Source: Ligustrum vulgare
Taxonomy: Eukaryota > Streptophyta > Magnoliopsida > Lamiales > Oleaceae
Reading direction: 5' to 3'
Length of the DNA: 64,000 bases
NCBI GenBank assembly: GCA_963555705.1
Contig: OY743169.1
Coordinates: forward strand, 8,928,014-8,992,013
The notes under the pieces are model-generated. The model was not told the DNA's origin. It ran no database searches and saw only the letters and a program-made list of their open reading frames with translations. A program made the position numbers and the translations under genes. This document shows, piece by piece, positions 31,971-43,693 of this stretch (within the stretch, counting starts at the first letter, position 1; every line of letters starts with the position of its first letter).

Positions 31971-33413
31971 TGATAAGTGTTATATTAACGTTTATTTTAT
32001 GCACTTATATCCTTGAATATGCCATAATGTGATTCTATCTAAGTATTATTAATACATTTTATGTTTTATATTGTATAGGATCATAAAAGAAGAGAAAAGA
32101 AGAAAAAAGGACCAAAATGCAATCAAAACTGAAGATTGGGGACTTAGGTGCAAATTTGGTTACGGCCGTAAGGTAACACATTCACGGCCGTAAGAGTATG
32201 TTGAATCAGAAAAAAATAAGCAGAAAAGAGTTTATGGCCGTAAAATATATCCTTACGGCCGTAACTTTCAAATGGTGAAAAATATGCAGAGACACAATTA
32301 CGGCCGTAAATAGGTATGTTACGGCCGTAACCCCAATTTAAGGAAATAAGCAGAAACCGTGTTACGGTCGTAAAAGAAATGTTACGGCCGTAACTGTCCA
32401 ATCAAAAATTTCCATAATTTATATCTTTCCATAATTTTGGGATTTCTTGATCCCAAAGTTAGGGCACGAAATTGAGGCTATAAAAAGGGAATTTCATGAC
32501 AAGAAAAGCATGAAATAACTATTGAAAGAGGAGCGGCTCGCTTGAAGGATTGGAAGAGAAATTAAGCGACTCGAGAGGGTGATTCAAGAGAGAAAAATTC
32601 CGGAATTCTTCATGACTATGCGCGGCTAAGCTTCCATACCTAGTTCGAAGGGGAAGTTGTATTTCATATCAATTTGTTTATTGCTTTTCCAAACTAGTAA
32701 CGTAGTTCTAAATTCTTTACTTTGATTTGTTGGATTCTTATGCGTTTTTAATTCAATAAGTGCAATTCTTTATTTGATTAAGGCCTTATCATTTAATTTG
32801 TTGTATTGAGATTTGCTATTTTGAATGATTGGATCTGTAATTGTCTTGTTGTTCAAATCATAGTAGCAAGTGGAAATTTAATAATTTTCATAGAGAATTC
32901 CAACTTAGGTTAATTGTCACGAGCTTGTGTGATTGATAATCTAATTCACCCTAATTCTTCTCAACCATTATATAGTTGTTGTCTTAAATCTAAAGAGCTT
33001 GTTTTAGGTTATTCAATGGATAATGTTTGATTAGAGAGCTTATTCTAATTAAATGCAACTAAGGGAGAATAGGAATAGTTAGAGCTTATTAACTATTTAC
33101 GGGTGATAAATCAAAGAAGAAATTGAACTCGCGTTACTTGGAAAGTGATAACATTGTGATAGAATACAACTGAACCTGAGAACTAGGACTCGTCAACATT
33201 TGATATTTATTCTAACCATTTTAATTGCTTTATTTTATTAGTTAAATCGTTTACAAACAACTCAAAACAAAACCTCCATTTACGATTCTAATTGACATGA
33301 CACTAAATTAGTTCTCGTTCCTTGTGGGATCGACCCTTGCTTCCATTGCTACATTCTTAGTAATAGTGAACAAGGAATTTATTTATTATTTTGGTGCATC
33401 ACGACACGCATCA
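31971..33413 (+). mobile_element. Solo LTR, 1,443 bp, Athila/Tat-like, inserted in element E
   Basis: Begins TGATAAGTGTTATATTAACG and ends CACGACACGCATCA. ATAAT flanks both sides (31966-31970, 33414-33418). The start matches the style of the Athila/Tat-type LTR of element C (TGATAAGTG...). TATA-like GGCTATAAAAAGGG at about 32476. Eight ACGGCCGT palindromes lie upstream of it. U5 end contains TTCCTTGTGGGATCGACCC, typical of these LTRs. Confidence 0.92.
32160..32392. repeat. ACGGCCGT palindrome array, four pairs
   Basis: Core starts 32162/32184, 32234/32255, 32300/32321 and 32364/32384: pairs 22, 21, 21 and 20 bp apart, with 50, 45 and 43 bp between pairs. AGCAGAAA or CAGAAAA motifs recur in the inter-pair segments. 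Confidence 0.95.
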
Positions 33414-33418
33414 ATAAT

Positions 33419-34763
33419 CAATCATTGAAATAGATATCAATTTTGACATATAATTTATAATTATTTCGCTTGAAATCCCAACGTACCGCGATCAACTGGT
33501 ACATCAAAGAAAACTCCCAAAGTACCGAGATGAGAATCACACTTTTTGATCTCACTCATTGGTATATCAAAGAGCTCAAACTAGTGATCTAGATTATAGT
33601 CCCATCCACCATATGTCATGTCAGTTCTTTGAAAAATTTCGCGCGCAACGAGTCTTCTTTTACGACTGTGTAATTTTTTTTATTTGTACAAATAACTACT
33701 GGCATTACACATTTAAGTGTTTGGACTTCAGGTTCTATAACAATAATCCCTACACTATGATTTTTATATTTGGCGAAAGTATTATAATTTCAAAAACCTC
33801 ATTTTCTCAAGAGGGTTGTGTGTAGTCGGCTTATTTATCGATTCAATTTCATGTCAATATAAACATAACATAGAGAGATCTCTTTGTTTATTCTATCATC
33901 AGGTACTTGAATCTCTCATCATTTAACTATGTCCCTTTTACTCACCATTTAGTCTCAAAAGGGATCATTTCAATTATTCAAGAGATATTTTTTTTGAAAT
34001 CGATTGTTATTATGCTTCAGGCATAATTACGCTTTAAGCTTGATCACACTTCATGCGTGTTATTGTTTAATTTTTCCATAATATTTAATAATATTGTATT
34101 ATATCAGTAGGCTAAAAATGTCGCAACACATGTCATTCGTAATTATGAATATAATCACAATCATATATCAAGTGCGTATTATTGGAGTATATATAGATAT
34201 CGCACTTCTTAAAAATCATAAAGCTTCACAAGCAAATCTTTATTTCATCGTATTGACATGTTTGTATGTAGAATATTGCTGCATGAGAAATATTTATATT
34301 CAAGTTGTTCTCATAGCAAATATTTGGAAACTTTTAATTTGCTAAACCATTAGCAACATAATGTTATTATCTCAACTAATTCGTAAAATCATTAATGACT
34401 TTAAGATATATTCATGCTAGCATTTATCACTTTGCTCGTAATATCATTACTTGAGAAAATAATCAGTCATTCATTTTCTTATTGAGATAATTGATTTGCT
34501 TTTGAGAACAAGTATCAATGATAACTTGTTAACCTGAACAATCTTCTGGTTCTTTAATGAATGCCATTTTGCATTCTCAATAAATCTCATTATTGAATTG
34601 GAATTTAACCAATCATGCTAAATTATAGAACTTCTGGTTTAGTAAGATATTTCACTTGTACATATGTATGAACTTCTGGTTCAATATAGTATTCATTTCA
34701 TCAGTTCGTATTTCTGTATAGTACAAATCAGTATACCTTTATTTAGTATATCCAAAAAAGTGA
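33419..34763. other. Element E interior, non-coding
   Basis: AT-rich, short frames only; contains repeated (G)AACTTCTGGTT motifs near 34630-34680. No protein recognised. Confidence 0.55.
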
Positions 34764-34879
34764 TTAGAATGACATCACAAGAAAATGATCCTTGTCCCCA
34801 CCTTTTGATTACAAATCTTTTCCCTTTTCTTGGTGGAATCACTGACACGCGGAGCCGCTGCTCTTTTACGCGTTAAGTA

Positions 34880-35470
34880 ATGCAATTAAATAGATCACTT
34901 TGGGAGAAGATCAGATCCATCAAAATTGATGTTATATTATCAAATATTTGCAAATACTACTCAAATCTTCCGATAAATGTTTTGAAAAAGATTTACCGAG
35001 TTCGACTCGAAAGATTGAGGCTGCTTATGGATCAAGGTATCCCAGAAGATGTTCGTTGGTTGATCGAAGCAAAAGTTCGATTAGCTGGTGAATTACCAGA
35101 TTCATTTTCTAAGCACATGCCTGGCTTAGGTAAGAGTACTTTTGTAAAGAAGCGAAGAGCAAAAAGATTGAAAGGTTATTACAAATGTGCTCGATGGACA
35201 TGTAATACCCGTTGTAAGTCAGCAGGATATTCATCAACAAATCGAGATGATAAGATAGACTTCATTAAGGGTGGACTGAGTAAAGAGTCATTGGATGATA
35301 TCCGATTGACTCTTGAGACGCATCCTAGTGGGTATGTGCAGCGTGAGCTACTATCTTTATGGGCTAAATTTATCAGCGATAAAGAGCGTTATAGTCTCAA
35401 AAATATAATAGCAAAAGATCATGTTTGCCATGCTGTTATAAACAATGATGTTTTGGGTGCTCAACATTGA
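34880..35470 (+). CDS. Unidentified 196-codon ORF inside element E
   Basis: Uninterrupted frame starting MQLNRSLWEKIRSIKIDVIL. Features: basic segment FVKKRRAKRLKGYYKCARWT, a Cys-containing stretch (KCARWTCNTRCKSAG; C-x4-C-x3-C), and a helical C-terminus (KESLDDIRLTLETHPSGYVQ, RELLSLWAKFISDKERY). It looks like a real protein, not low-complexity noise, but I do not recognise it. It is on the strand opposite to the retrotransposon, just 5' of a dead LOG-like copy, so it may be a captured host-gene fragment. An upstream in-frame remnant (MTSQENDPCPHLLITNLFPF, about 34770) ends at a stop at 34874-34876. Confidence 0.45.
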   Translation: MQLNRSLWEKIRSIKIDVILSNICKYYSNLPINVLKKIYRVRLERLRLLMDQGIPEDVRWLIEAKVRLAGELPDSFSKHMPGLGKSTFVKKRRAKRLKGYYKCARWTCNTRCKSAGYSSTNRDDKIDFIKGGLSKESLDDIRLTLETHPSGYVQRELLSLWAKFISDKERYSLKNIIAKDHVCHAVINNDVLGAQH

Positions 35471-35771
35471 TACAAGGTAAATCAGTATAGTATATATGTT
35501 TTAACAAAGTATTTTGTATTTTCATTTTTCGCGTATTAACAGATGATATCTGAGAGATCAGCGAAAGATTATCCATTATAGAGCAAAATATATGCTGTCA
35601 GAGACAATATCAAAAGTGGTGCCATTTAGTCAAAAGTAAATAGCAACTTTTTCAAAAGAAAAGCAGTAAATAGTGAATATTTTCAAGTTTAAAACGTTTG
35701 ATAATTTCGCAGTTTAAAGCATCCCAAAATAACAATTTCTTGTAATTTTTTCTTTCCTTATACTCTCAAAG

Positions 35772-36433
35772 ATGGAAGGACCAAAACTTCGACAGATCAA
35801 AACTATCTGTGTATTTTGTGGATCAAAAGTAGGGAAATGTTTTGTGTATCTAGAAGCAACAGTGGATTTAGGAAAGAAGTTGGGAGAGAAAGGTATCAAT
35901 CTAGTATATGGAGGAGCCGAGGAGGTAGCAGTGGATTGATGGGTTGTGTTTCACAATCCGCTCAAACAGAGAAAGCAAGAGTGATAGGTGTTATACCCGT
36001 TCCTTTAGCTGATATCACAGGCAAAACACGAGGGCATGAAGTACAGACGTTATCTATCCATGAACGCATAACTTGCATGTTATATGGTTCTGATGCCTTC
36101 ATTGCCATGCCTGGAGGTTTTGGTACTTTAGAGGAAATCTTTAATAATACCTCATGGGCTCAATTAGATCTCCATACCAAGCCTATTGGGATTTTAAATG
36201 TTAACAATTTCTTTGATGGTTTGCTAACATTTCTTGATTAAGCTGTGGAACAGGGATTCATCTCTCTATTTTCTAGGAGAATCCTTATTTCTGCTCCTAC
36301 TATCGAGGAACTGCTGGATAAGTTGCAATCATATATTCCAATACAAGATCCAGTAGAATTAAAGATAGATTGGTCGCAAGGAAGGGGTGCCAAGCGAAAA
36401 TGGAGTCCGGTTAATGTAAATTTATCCTTGTGA
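35772..36433 (+). pseudogene. Intronless LOG-like pseudogene (cytokinin-activating enzyme family)
   Basis: LOG proteins release free cytokinin from its riboside 5'-monophosphate. This copy runs [20 protein letters not shown] to WSPVNVNLSL with no introns, whereas plant LOG genes have several. The family signature PGGFGTLEEI is intact and EKARVIGVIPVPLADITG precedes it. A small insertion near 35918 (about 5 bp, in the GGG-SSGLMG loop) shifts the frame, and TAA at 36239 replaces the Gln of LDQAVEQGF. It lies inside element E in opposite orientation. Most likely a processed or transduced copy, now dead. Confidence 0.85.
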
Positions 36434-36439
36434 ATCTCC

Positions 36440-36660
36440 AAAATATTGTGGGTGGTAGAGTACGGGGTATTCTTACTTTTGAGACGCACCTTTAATATTG
36501 ATGAGTATTTGAACTTAATCTTGTGAACCTCAAAAGGATTAGGAGTGGTAGAGTACAGAGTATTCTTACTCTTGAGACACACAAAAAAGATTAGGGGTGG
36601 TAGAGTATGGAGTATTATTACACCTGATACACACCTCTACTTTTGAGGATCATAAATGTT
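36440..36660. repeat. GGTGGTAGAGTACGGAGTATT repeats
   Basis: Three copies (about 36448, 36543 and 36594) of a GGTAGAGTA(C/T)(G/A)GAGTATTCTTAC-type unit, each followed by TTGAGACRCAC or similar. Non-coding part of element E. Confidence 0.7.
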
Positions 36661-37934
36661 TCCCCCTTTTGTATTTTGCATGTATGACTCGTTTATACTT
36701 CTTCAGGAGTAATAATAATAATTATCATTTCAGTATGTTTAGATGATAATCTTTACTTCTTCTTGAGTAAATATGTACTTCTTCTAGAGTACATAAGTGC
36801 TTGTGCAAGAACTTTGATCAAAACTGCTTATCACAATCATATAATATTTATCTCATAATACTGATGAGATTATTTTCACATTAGCCATATCCGTGCTATC
36901 ATGTGATATTATCTTATCATATATCAACATTTTTCTTGTTGGATAATTCATTTTTATCTATTTTTTCAATACAGATAATGGTAACTTCTGGTACCGTTTA
37001 ATAAAATATTTTTATCAACATTCACCAACTTTTTGGTAATGATAACTTCTGGTATCATTTGATAAAATATTATCTAACTTTAGTAGTGATAAATTCTGGT
37101 ACCATTAAATGAAATATCAAATAACAATAATATCGTATATATATATTAACAATAATAATACTGGGGTTATACTACCACGTATATATGTTGACAACAACCT
37201 CTAATATATTAGAATTAACCAACAACTGATGTGTTTCTGAAATAATATAAAATATGAATAAAGTATTCCATGTATTCAATTGATAAACCGACCATATATG
37301 CAGTGTCAATATAATGAAATAATTACCTTTCATAAGTGAGCGAGTCATATCTTCAAATCCAGTCAAGGTATTCATAATAGTCTAATTCGTTACAATAATG
37401 AGTCATATCCAGTTAAGGTATAAATTCAGTCCATAATAACTCAATCCATCACGGTATGACAATAATTATATTACTTATATCTTATTTAAACTCTTTAATT
37501 TATTGATCACATATTAATGTTAATTAGTTGTGAATATTGTTAATACTAATCATATAATTAATATGCATAATTATAATGAAACAATTTAAAATCTTACCAC
37601 TATACCTACCAAGTTGGTGGACATTTGTTAATTTCCACCAAGTTAGTGTTGGACACTATGATCACAACTGCATCCGTGCCTTTAATCTAAATTTTCACAA
37701 ATCTCCCGAGCATGAAGCAGCTTTTCTCTTCTCATTTTTTTTTCATCAAAGTTTTCATCTTCAAGATCAATTTTGCAATGCCAGCAGTCTTAGCAACAAT
37801 ATGAGATTTAATTGAGTGGTTCGCGTTGATTAATAATAATCAGGTTTCTGATATAGACGTTCATCATTTAGATATAACTGTAGAGCATACTCCCGTCATA
37901 TTACTCAATTGGTTAGAGACTCGTGCTGATAACG
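36661..37934. other. Element E 5' leader region (minus sense)
   Basis: AT-rich; ACTTCTGGTA motifs recur near 36983, 37047 and 37090. No coding frame. Confidence 0.55.
37920..37933 (-). promoter_or_regulatory. Element E primer-binding site
   Basis: On minus GTTATCAGCACGAG follows the 5' LTR by one base; a primer-site variant I recall from plant copia elements. Confidence 0.7.
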
Positions 37935-38153
37935 TGTTGTGAAACTACCATAATAATAATACAAAATATAAAGATAGAGAGAGACATGAGAAGAAGAGAG
38001 AATTCTCATTCAATTCAAGTGTATTCATTTACAAAATTTAGGTCTCTATTTATAGAATTCAATAGGGGTATAATAAGTCATTCATACTTATAAACAAATA
38101 ATATAAATTAGGTAATGTTAGGTATTAATTAGGTTAGAAAATAATTTACAACA
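37935..38153 (-). repeat. Element E right (5') LTR
   Basis: 219 bp, pairs with 30343-30561. Confidence 0.9.
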
Positions 38154-38158
38154 ATATC

Positions 38159-39519
38159 TATGTTCCCAAACTTAGTACTTAGACCTTGTTTGGCCTCCTT
38201 TAATATTTATAAAGCATTTTTCTCTCTAACTTTCAACATCACACTTATCAATAAAAATCAAAATGGATCCATATCACACCAATGACCAACCCCTCCTTGC
38301 ATGACCGCCAGGTGTTTGGCAACGGCAATACTTGACGGTTCTTGATTGTTGTATTTATTTCATTTTTGTCTTTGGACCATTTCTCCATCCCCACGCCACA
38401 CCACACCAATGCACCACACCTCATCCTTAGGCTAAAGGGCCCCCACAAACCTCATCTTTGATTCTTTGACATGACAGAAACAACAAACATTTTCTTCATC
38501 CCTACTTCCTTGAAAAATTAGGAAAAAATTAAAGAGAGAAATTCAAGAATTGGAAGAGGAGTTTTTGGACAGTTGAATCAAATTTTTAATAAATTTTGAT
38601 GAAAATTGATAAAAGATTAAAAAAATTGTGAATTTAAAAAATATATAATTGAAATTGATAATTAACTTAAAATTGTAATTTTTACCCAATAAAGAGTACT
38701 AAAAAAAACTTGCCATTATTGATTTCTTTGACTATTGTTACTTGATTAAAATAAAACAACTACCCCCTCAACCACTTTTATTCATCTTTCTCTTTTTCCC
38801 CTGTCTGATTTTCTTCTCTCTCATGGCCATTCTCCACTTTTCAGGTGCCGTTCTCTCTTCCCTCCTTTCTCTCCATATAAAAACTTATAATAATCACTAT
38901 AGCATTTTGTAATTTTTATTTTATTATGTGCTAACTTGATACACATGGGAAAACAAAGTCGAATCAGTTTCTTAAATTATATTCTGGTGTATTTTGATTT
39001 ATGATGAGGGGTTCATGAATTGAAGCACCAGAATAGTAGAACTGGGGAAATATGGTTGTTCATATTGATCATAAATACACATCAATCCTCGCACACATAT
39101 AAACTATATTGTAATATAAATCAAGGGTTCCTGAATTTTTTGAGAATATAATGATGGTTCTTGATTGTTGTATTCATATCACCATATTTGTACAAGCATT
39201 TTAGATCTATTCTTGAATACAGCGCTTAATGTGGTTCCTTTTTTATTATTTTCTGTTATGGGCAGGTTGAATTTAACCATAATTGGGAATGAAGCTATTC
39301 CAGATGCCTTGATCTTGGTTTTTTTTTTTTTTTTTTTCTTGATTTGGTTCATATCGTATGCCATAATAAGCGTTTTCCGTTTAGGGGTTTTTTAAAGATC
39401 TGTTTCATTAATATAGAAGAAGAAAAATAGTAAAATATTGACTTCTCATTTGATTTGAAAAAGTCAAAATTGAAGCAATTTAGAGATTACAAAAAAAAGA
39501 AACCCGAGAAAGAGATAAT
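38159..39519 (+). promoter_or_regulatory. Upstream region of the PP2C gene
   Basis: No other gene. A TATA-like CCATATAAAAACTTAT stands at about 38873 after a CT-rich stretch, so transcription may start near 38900 with a long leader, perhaps containing a 5' UTR intron. A short sequence CCTTGTTTGGCCTCC at about 38186 resembles a MITE end without its partner. T-run at about 39320-39339. Confidence 0.4.
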
Positions 39520-42500
39520 ATGGGGTATCTATATTCAGTCTTATCCCAATCAAGCCAAGTTCATGCAGATGATGCCCCGGTTAGTGGCGGGGGCCTCAGG
39601 TTGTCTGCTTCTCCCTCTCGTTTTGCTTCATAAATATGTACATAAATACATGTTTATATATATTGTTTTGTGTTCTTAATTTTGTTGCAGGATGTCCTTA
39701 TTTTCCTTATGTTGGATATATATGTATTGTGATTTTATTGTGTTTTTCATTTTTTTTGGGTTCAATTTATTGCTTCAACTGAATTTTTTTGGAATGAATC
39801 AAGAATTGCCTTTTGGTTTAGTTCATTTAATGAGCTTACATATCATTAAAGCCCCTATATGTGATTAATTAAGGTTATGGAAGCAAATGTTGAAAGCATA
39901 AGAAATTATTCATATGAATGCCAATTTCTGTTTGTTAATCTTATCCTTGAAATGATTATCTGCTTTTTTTGGGCATTTTTGTGTTTCTTTATAACTTGTA
40001 CGTAATTCCAAAGTCGTGTGATTGAAAAATCAAAGATTTATTGTGGGTTGGTTGTGACTTGTGATTGGTCACAAATTTGAAATCTGGTATTCAGTTGTAT
40101 AACTGGTAGTTTGTCTCTTGTCGTTTTGGGCATTTTCATTAAGAGAAATATATATGGAATCAATCACATGATGCTGGATGGAATTTGCATTTACTTTCTG
40201 CACAGTCTTCAATTACATGGTTATTATTAGTCAAATCCCTTTTTGTCCTGATTTACACACCATTTCACCTATTGTTGTGTTGTGAATGTAGAACCTTTGA
40301 GATTACATTTTCCATATGATGCGAAGAGTTTCATTAACATTTTCTTTAATGTTTCTGGCATTCAGTGGTACTAGTTTCTCGAAAAGGAATTGACTATATA
40401 TTTTTATTTTTTAAGGAAATGACTTCTATATCAACTGAAAAAAGAGAATCGTGATGGTTTCCAGAGATGTTTTTCTAATGAAAATTTAATATGAGAAGTT
40501 TCTAGAACTGCCTTTCAACCTCATGAATTTTTCGAGTCTCCTTTTCCCCCAGTATTAACTGTTTCTGATGTATAAACATTTGTTTTTACATTTCAAAATA
40601 TTTAACTGGTTACATTATGATCCTTATCCTTAAAAAAAGTCTTGCTTTCTCTAGTATGTGTAAATGCTTCATCTTCAATTGTAATACTATTATATATTGA
40701 GGGGTTATTTGACAAAGCTTTTGATAACAATTTAAGCAGATTTTGATCAAAGTTGATCAGAATGTGTGGTTTAAAAGCTTATAAAAGTCGTACGTCCCTT
40801 GAAGTGCGTGGTTAAAAATTAAGTTTGCCAACTTGGAAAGTTGACAAAATTCGGAATTCTTGAATTTATTAACTCAAAATCTTGAATATTTAGGTTTAAT
40901 CGCTGCTACAATTATTTTTCAAAATCGTTTTGTGTTGCTGATATTCTTATCTTTGAAATCATCATGATTTTGCATAACGATTAATGAAGTGAAGGTTGAA
41001 TAGTATGATCTAACATTTTTTATAACTTTTCCTCCACAGTCAGAACGGAAAGTTCAGCTATGGATATGCAAGCTCTCCTGGTAAAAGGTCTTCAATGGAG
41101 GATTTCTATGAGACAAGGATTGATGGCGTAGATGGAGAGGTAGTCGGTCTCTTTGGGGTCTTTGATGGTAAGCCTCTCAAGTACCCCCACAGCGCCACCC
41201 CCACCATGATGAAGCCCCTGTTTGGCCCCCATTAAAATTAAAATTAAAATTCATTCTTCTCTTTTCAATTTTCAACCACACATGTTTCATTAAAATAATA
41301 TTACGCGTAAACTCAAAAATCTTCGTTATTTTTTAACCACACATTCTCTTAAAATTTCCAACACAATCGAAGGAATAACCCATTCGTATAACATGTCCAA
41401 TCTTGTGCATCCTTTGATAGATATGGAATAACCCATTCGTATAACATGTCCATTCTTGTGCATCCTTTGATAGATATAAGCAGCCACGACTGGGACTTGA
41501 GAGATCAAATTTAGGGAATCATCAAAAGTTGGTTCCCAGTACTTGGATTTATGAATCCCTTTCTCATATGCCTTCTGGAATTCACTTTGAACTTGAAGGG
41601 ATTCATCCATTGGTATAACATGTCTATTCAAAAACTCATTTTTCCCCTCATAATGGGGTTCAAACAAGGGCTAAGTTTCAAGTTGCATTCTTTAATTCAC
41701 AGTACATCTTATCTATGTATCTGCTTTTACTCTTTCAGGCCATGGGGGTGCTCGGGCCGCAGAATATGTTAAACATAACCTTTTCAGCAATCTGATAAGG
41801 CACCCGAAATTTATTTCTGACACTAAATCAGCTATAGGTAGTAGGCCTTTTACAAAGTCTATATGATTGCTCTCTTTACATTCTACCATCTGCTTATGAA
41901 CTTGCTTGTCTTGTTATCCTACGTCGGTCCCTATCCAGCTGATGCATACAGCCATACCGATTCAGAATTTCTGAAATTAGAGAACACTCAGAACCGAGAT
42001 GCTGGGTCAACTGCTTCCACTGCTATCCTTGTTGGGGACCGTTTGTTGGTTGCAAATGTGGGGGACTCCCGAGCTGTTATTTGCAGGGGTGGTAACGGTG
42101 AGAATTAGAACCTTTGTTTGTGTTCTTGAGCGTCTGTTAGACCAATAATAATAAGGCGCTAATCTAAATTTGAATAAAATATACACTTGTGTGAACTCTC
42201 AATGGTTGTAAAGAAGACAATAATTATAATCTTCCAATGGTCTCGGTTTTAATACTATGCTGATAGTGATTGCTTTTCCAGGATTTGGAACTTCTTTACG
42301 AATAACCTTGTGAAATCTATTTGTAGAATAGAATGTAAGAAACATGGATTCTGCCAAGTTTAATTTTTAAGAAACCAACTAAAGTTATAAAGCTTTTATG
42401 ATGTACTGCCAAATGAATTCTGTTTTGGGGAGAACGTGAGTAATTATGCAAAAAACTTACATGCTGCCTTTTTATGAAGTTTGTTGAAATTGCTAAAAAG

Positions 42501-43693
42501 AGTATTAAACCAGGTTATTGAAGAAAATGTTAAAAGTCCACTTCAATAAACTTTGTGGAAAGTGAAATATGTAACAACTAGTCATCATGCGAAATATCCA
42601 ATAGTCTATATGTTGATGTTTTTTATTTTTTGGTATGCCTTTTAACTGTTCAAGATAAGGTGTATTGCACTCACATAAAGTAGTTCGTCTTATAGTGAAT
42701 TATAATTGAAGTAAGAGGCCCACAATTTGGGTAGTTCATATTAATTTGAACCGAGTTGGTCGTACAACAGGGGTTACCGACCTCTCAAAAAACAGGGGGG
42801 GTGGGGCCCCACACCCTCATTGTTTCTGAAATTTTGTATTAATTTTAAGTAACTAACTTGTCTGTTAGGATGCTGAATTTATTGCAAAAAATTGCTTGCA
42901 TGGTTGATTTCAGAGAGTATGCTAAATACTCGCTGGATTTTTGTACCGTTACATCTTGTAGCTTTTGCTGTTTCTCGGGATCACAAGCCAGACCAAACTG
43001 ATGAGCGTCAACGAATTGAAGATGCTGGAGGATTTGTGATGTGGGCAGGTATGTACTATTGCTAGTCAAGTTTCATCCTTGATCATCCTTCGTCTCTGCC
43101 ATTTCGGATAATTTCTCACCAGTTCTTTTTTTTTTTTTTTTTTTTGGGGTGATATTTTCTACAGGAACTTGGAGAGTCGGAGGAGTACTAGCTGTATCTC
43201 GTGCTTTTGGTGATAGACTGTTGAAGCAGTTTGTGGTTGCTGATCCAGAAATTCAGGTATGTTTGGAAACTTGAACTGAAGGATGTTTCATAATAAATCG
43301 TTAAAAATATCCCAAGTATCCAACACTCGCATATAAATTGAGCGCTAGTTTTCTTTTTCCTGGGGGTTAAATGCAGGAGGAAAAAGTTGACAATACCCTA
43401 GAGTTTCTCATTCTTGCTAGCGATGGACTTTGGGATGTGGTGACTAATGAGGTTTGCCTTTTGCCCGGTTTGGTTTTTATTTAATATATATTTTCGATTA
43501 TCCTACTTTAACCACTCGAGCACTCAATCTACAGGACGCCGTCTCCATGGTTAAGCCAATCCAAGATCCAGAAGAAGCGGCTAAAAGGCTATTGCATGAT
43601 GCTTATCAGAGAGGCAGCGCTGATAACATCACTATTGTCGTCGTCCGATTCTTGGCTAACGAAGCGGGATCCTCGAATAGTGGCTCGGGTTAA
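39520..43693 (+). CDS. Protein phosphatase 2C (PP2C59/WIN2-like), 8 exons
   Basis: Exons: 39520-39599, 41040-41167, 41739-41837, 41939-42097, 42962-43048, 43165-43256, 43377-43451, 43535-43693; CDS 879 nt, 292 aa, all junctions GT-AG and in frame. Starts [20 protein letters not shown], as in Arabidopsis PP2C59/WIN2. A metal-dependent Ser/Thr phosphatase: metal-site residues in [10 protein letters not shown] (E47, D48), [14 protein letters not shown] (D69, G70), ASDGLWDVV (D231) and GSADNIT (D270, N271). A single catalytic domain with a short Ser/Gly tail, slightly shorter than the 311-residue Arabidopsis protein. Family members act in defence and stress signalling in cytosol or nucleus. Intron 2 contains a gene-fragment-bearing transposon. 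Confidence 0.95.
41214..41671 (-). mobile_element. MITE-like element carrying a citrate synthase fragment
   Basis: Ends GCCCCTGTTTGGCCCCCATT and its inverted partner AATGGGGTTCAAACAAGGGC enclose 458 bp in PP2C intron 2. GAA / TAA flank it, possibly a mutated 3-bp duplication. On minus the interior reads [53 protein letters not shown], which is the mid-part of plant mitochondrial citrate synthase. A 53-bp tandem duplication (about 41381 and 41434) interrupts its end. Ends resemble the MITE at 12016-12191. Confidence 0.8.

Larger units (their letters stand above)
30343..38153 (-). mobile_element. Copia-type LTR retrotransposon E (minus strand), non-autonomous
   Basis: Two 219-bp LTRs (30343-30561 and 37935-38153) begin TGTTGTGAAACTACC and end AATTTACAACA on plus; ATATC flanks both (30338-30342, 38154-38158). 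On minus the primer-binding site is GTTATCAGCACGAG next to the right LTR and the purine tract AAGGAGGAA next to the left LTR, fixing the orientation. No gag, integrase or reverse transcriptase frame was recognised in the 7.4-kb interior, which instead holds a solo LTR and host-gene-like fragments. Confidence 0.88.

Noticed and set aside
38186..38240. MITE-like end CCTTGTTTGGCCTCC
   Set aside because: No inverted partner located nearby, so an element cannot be supported.
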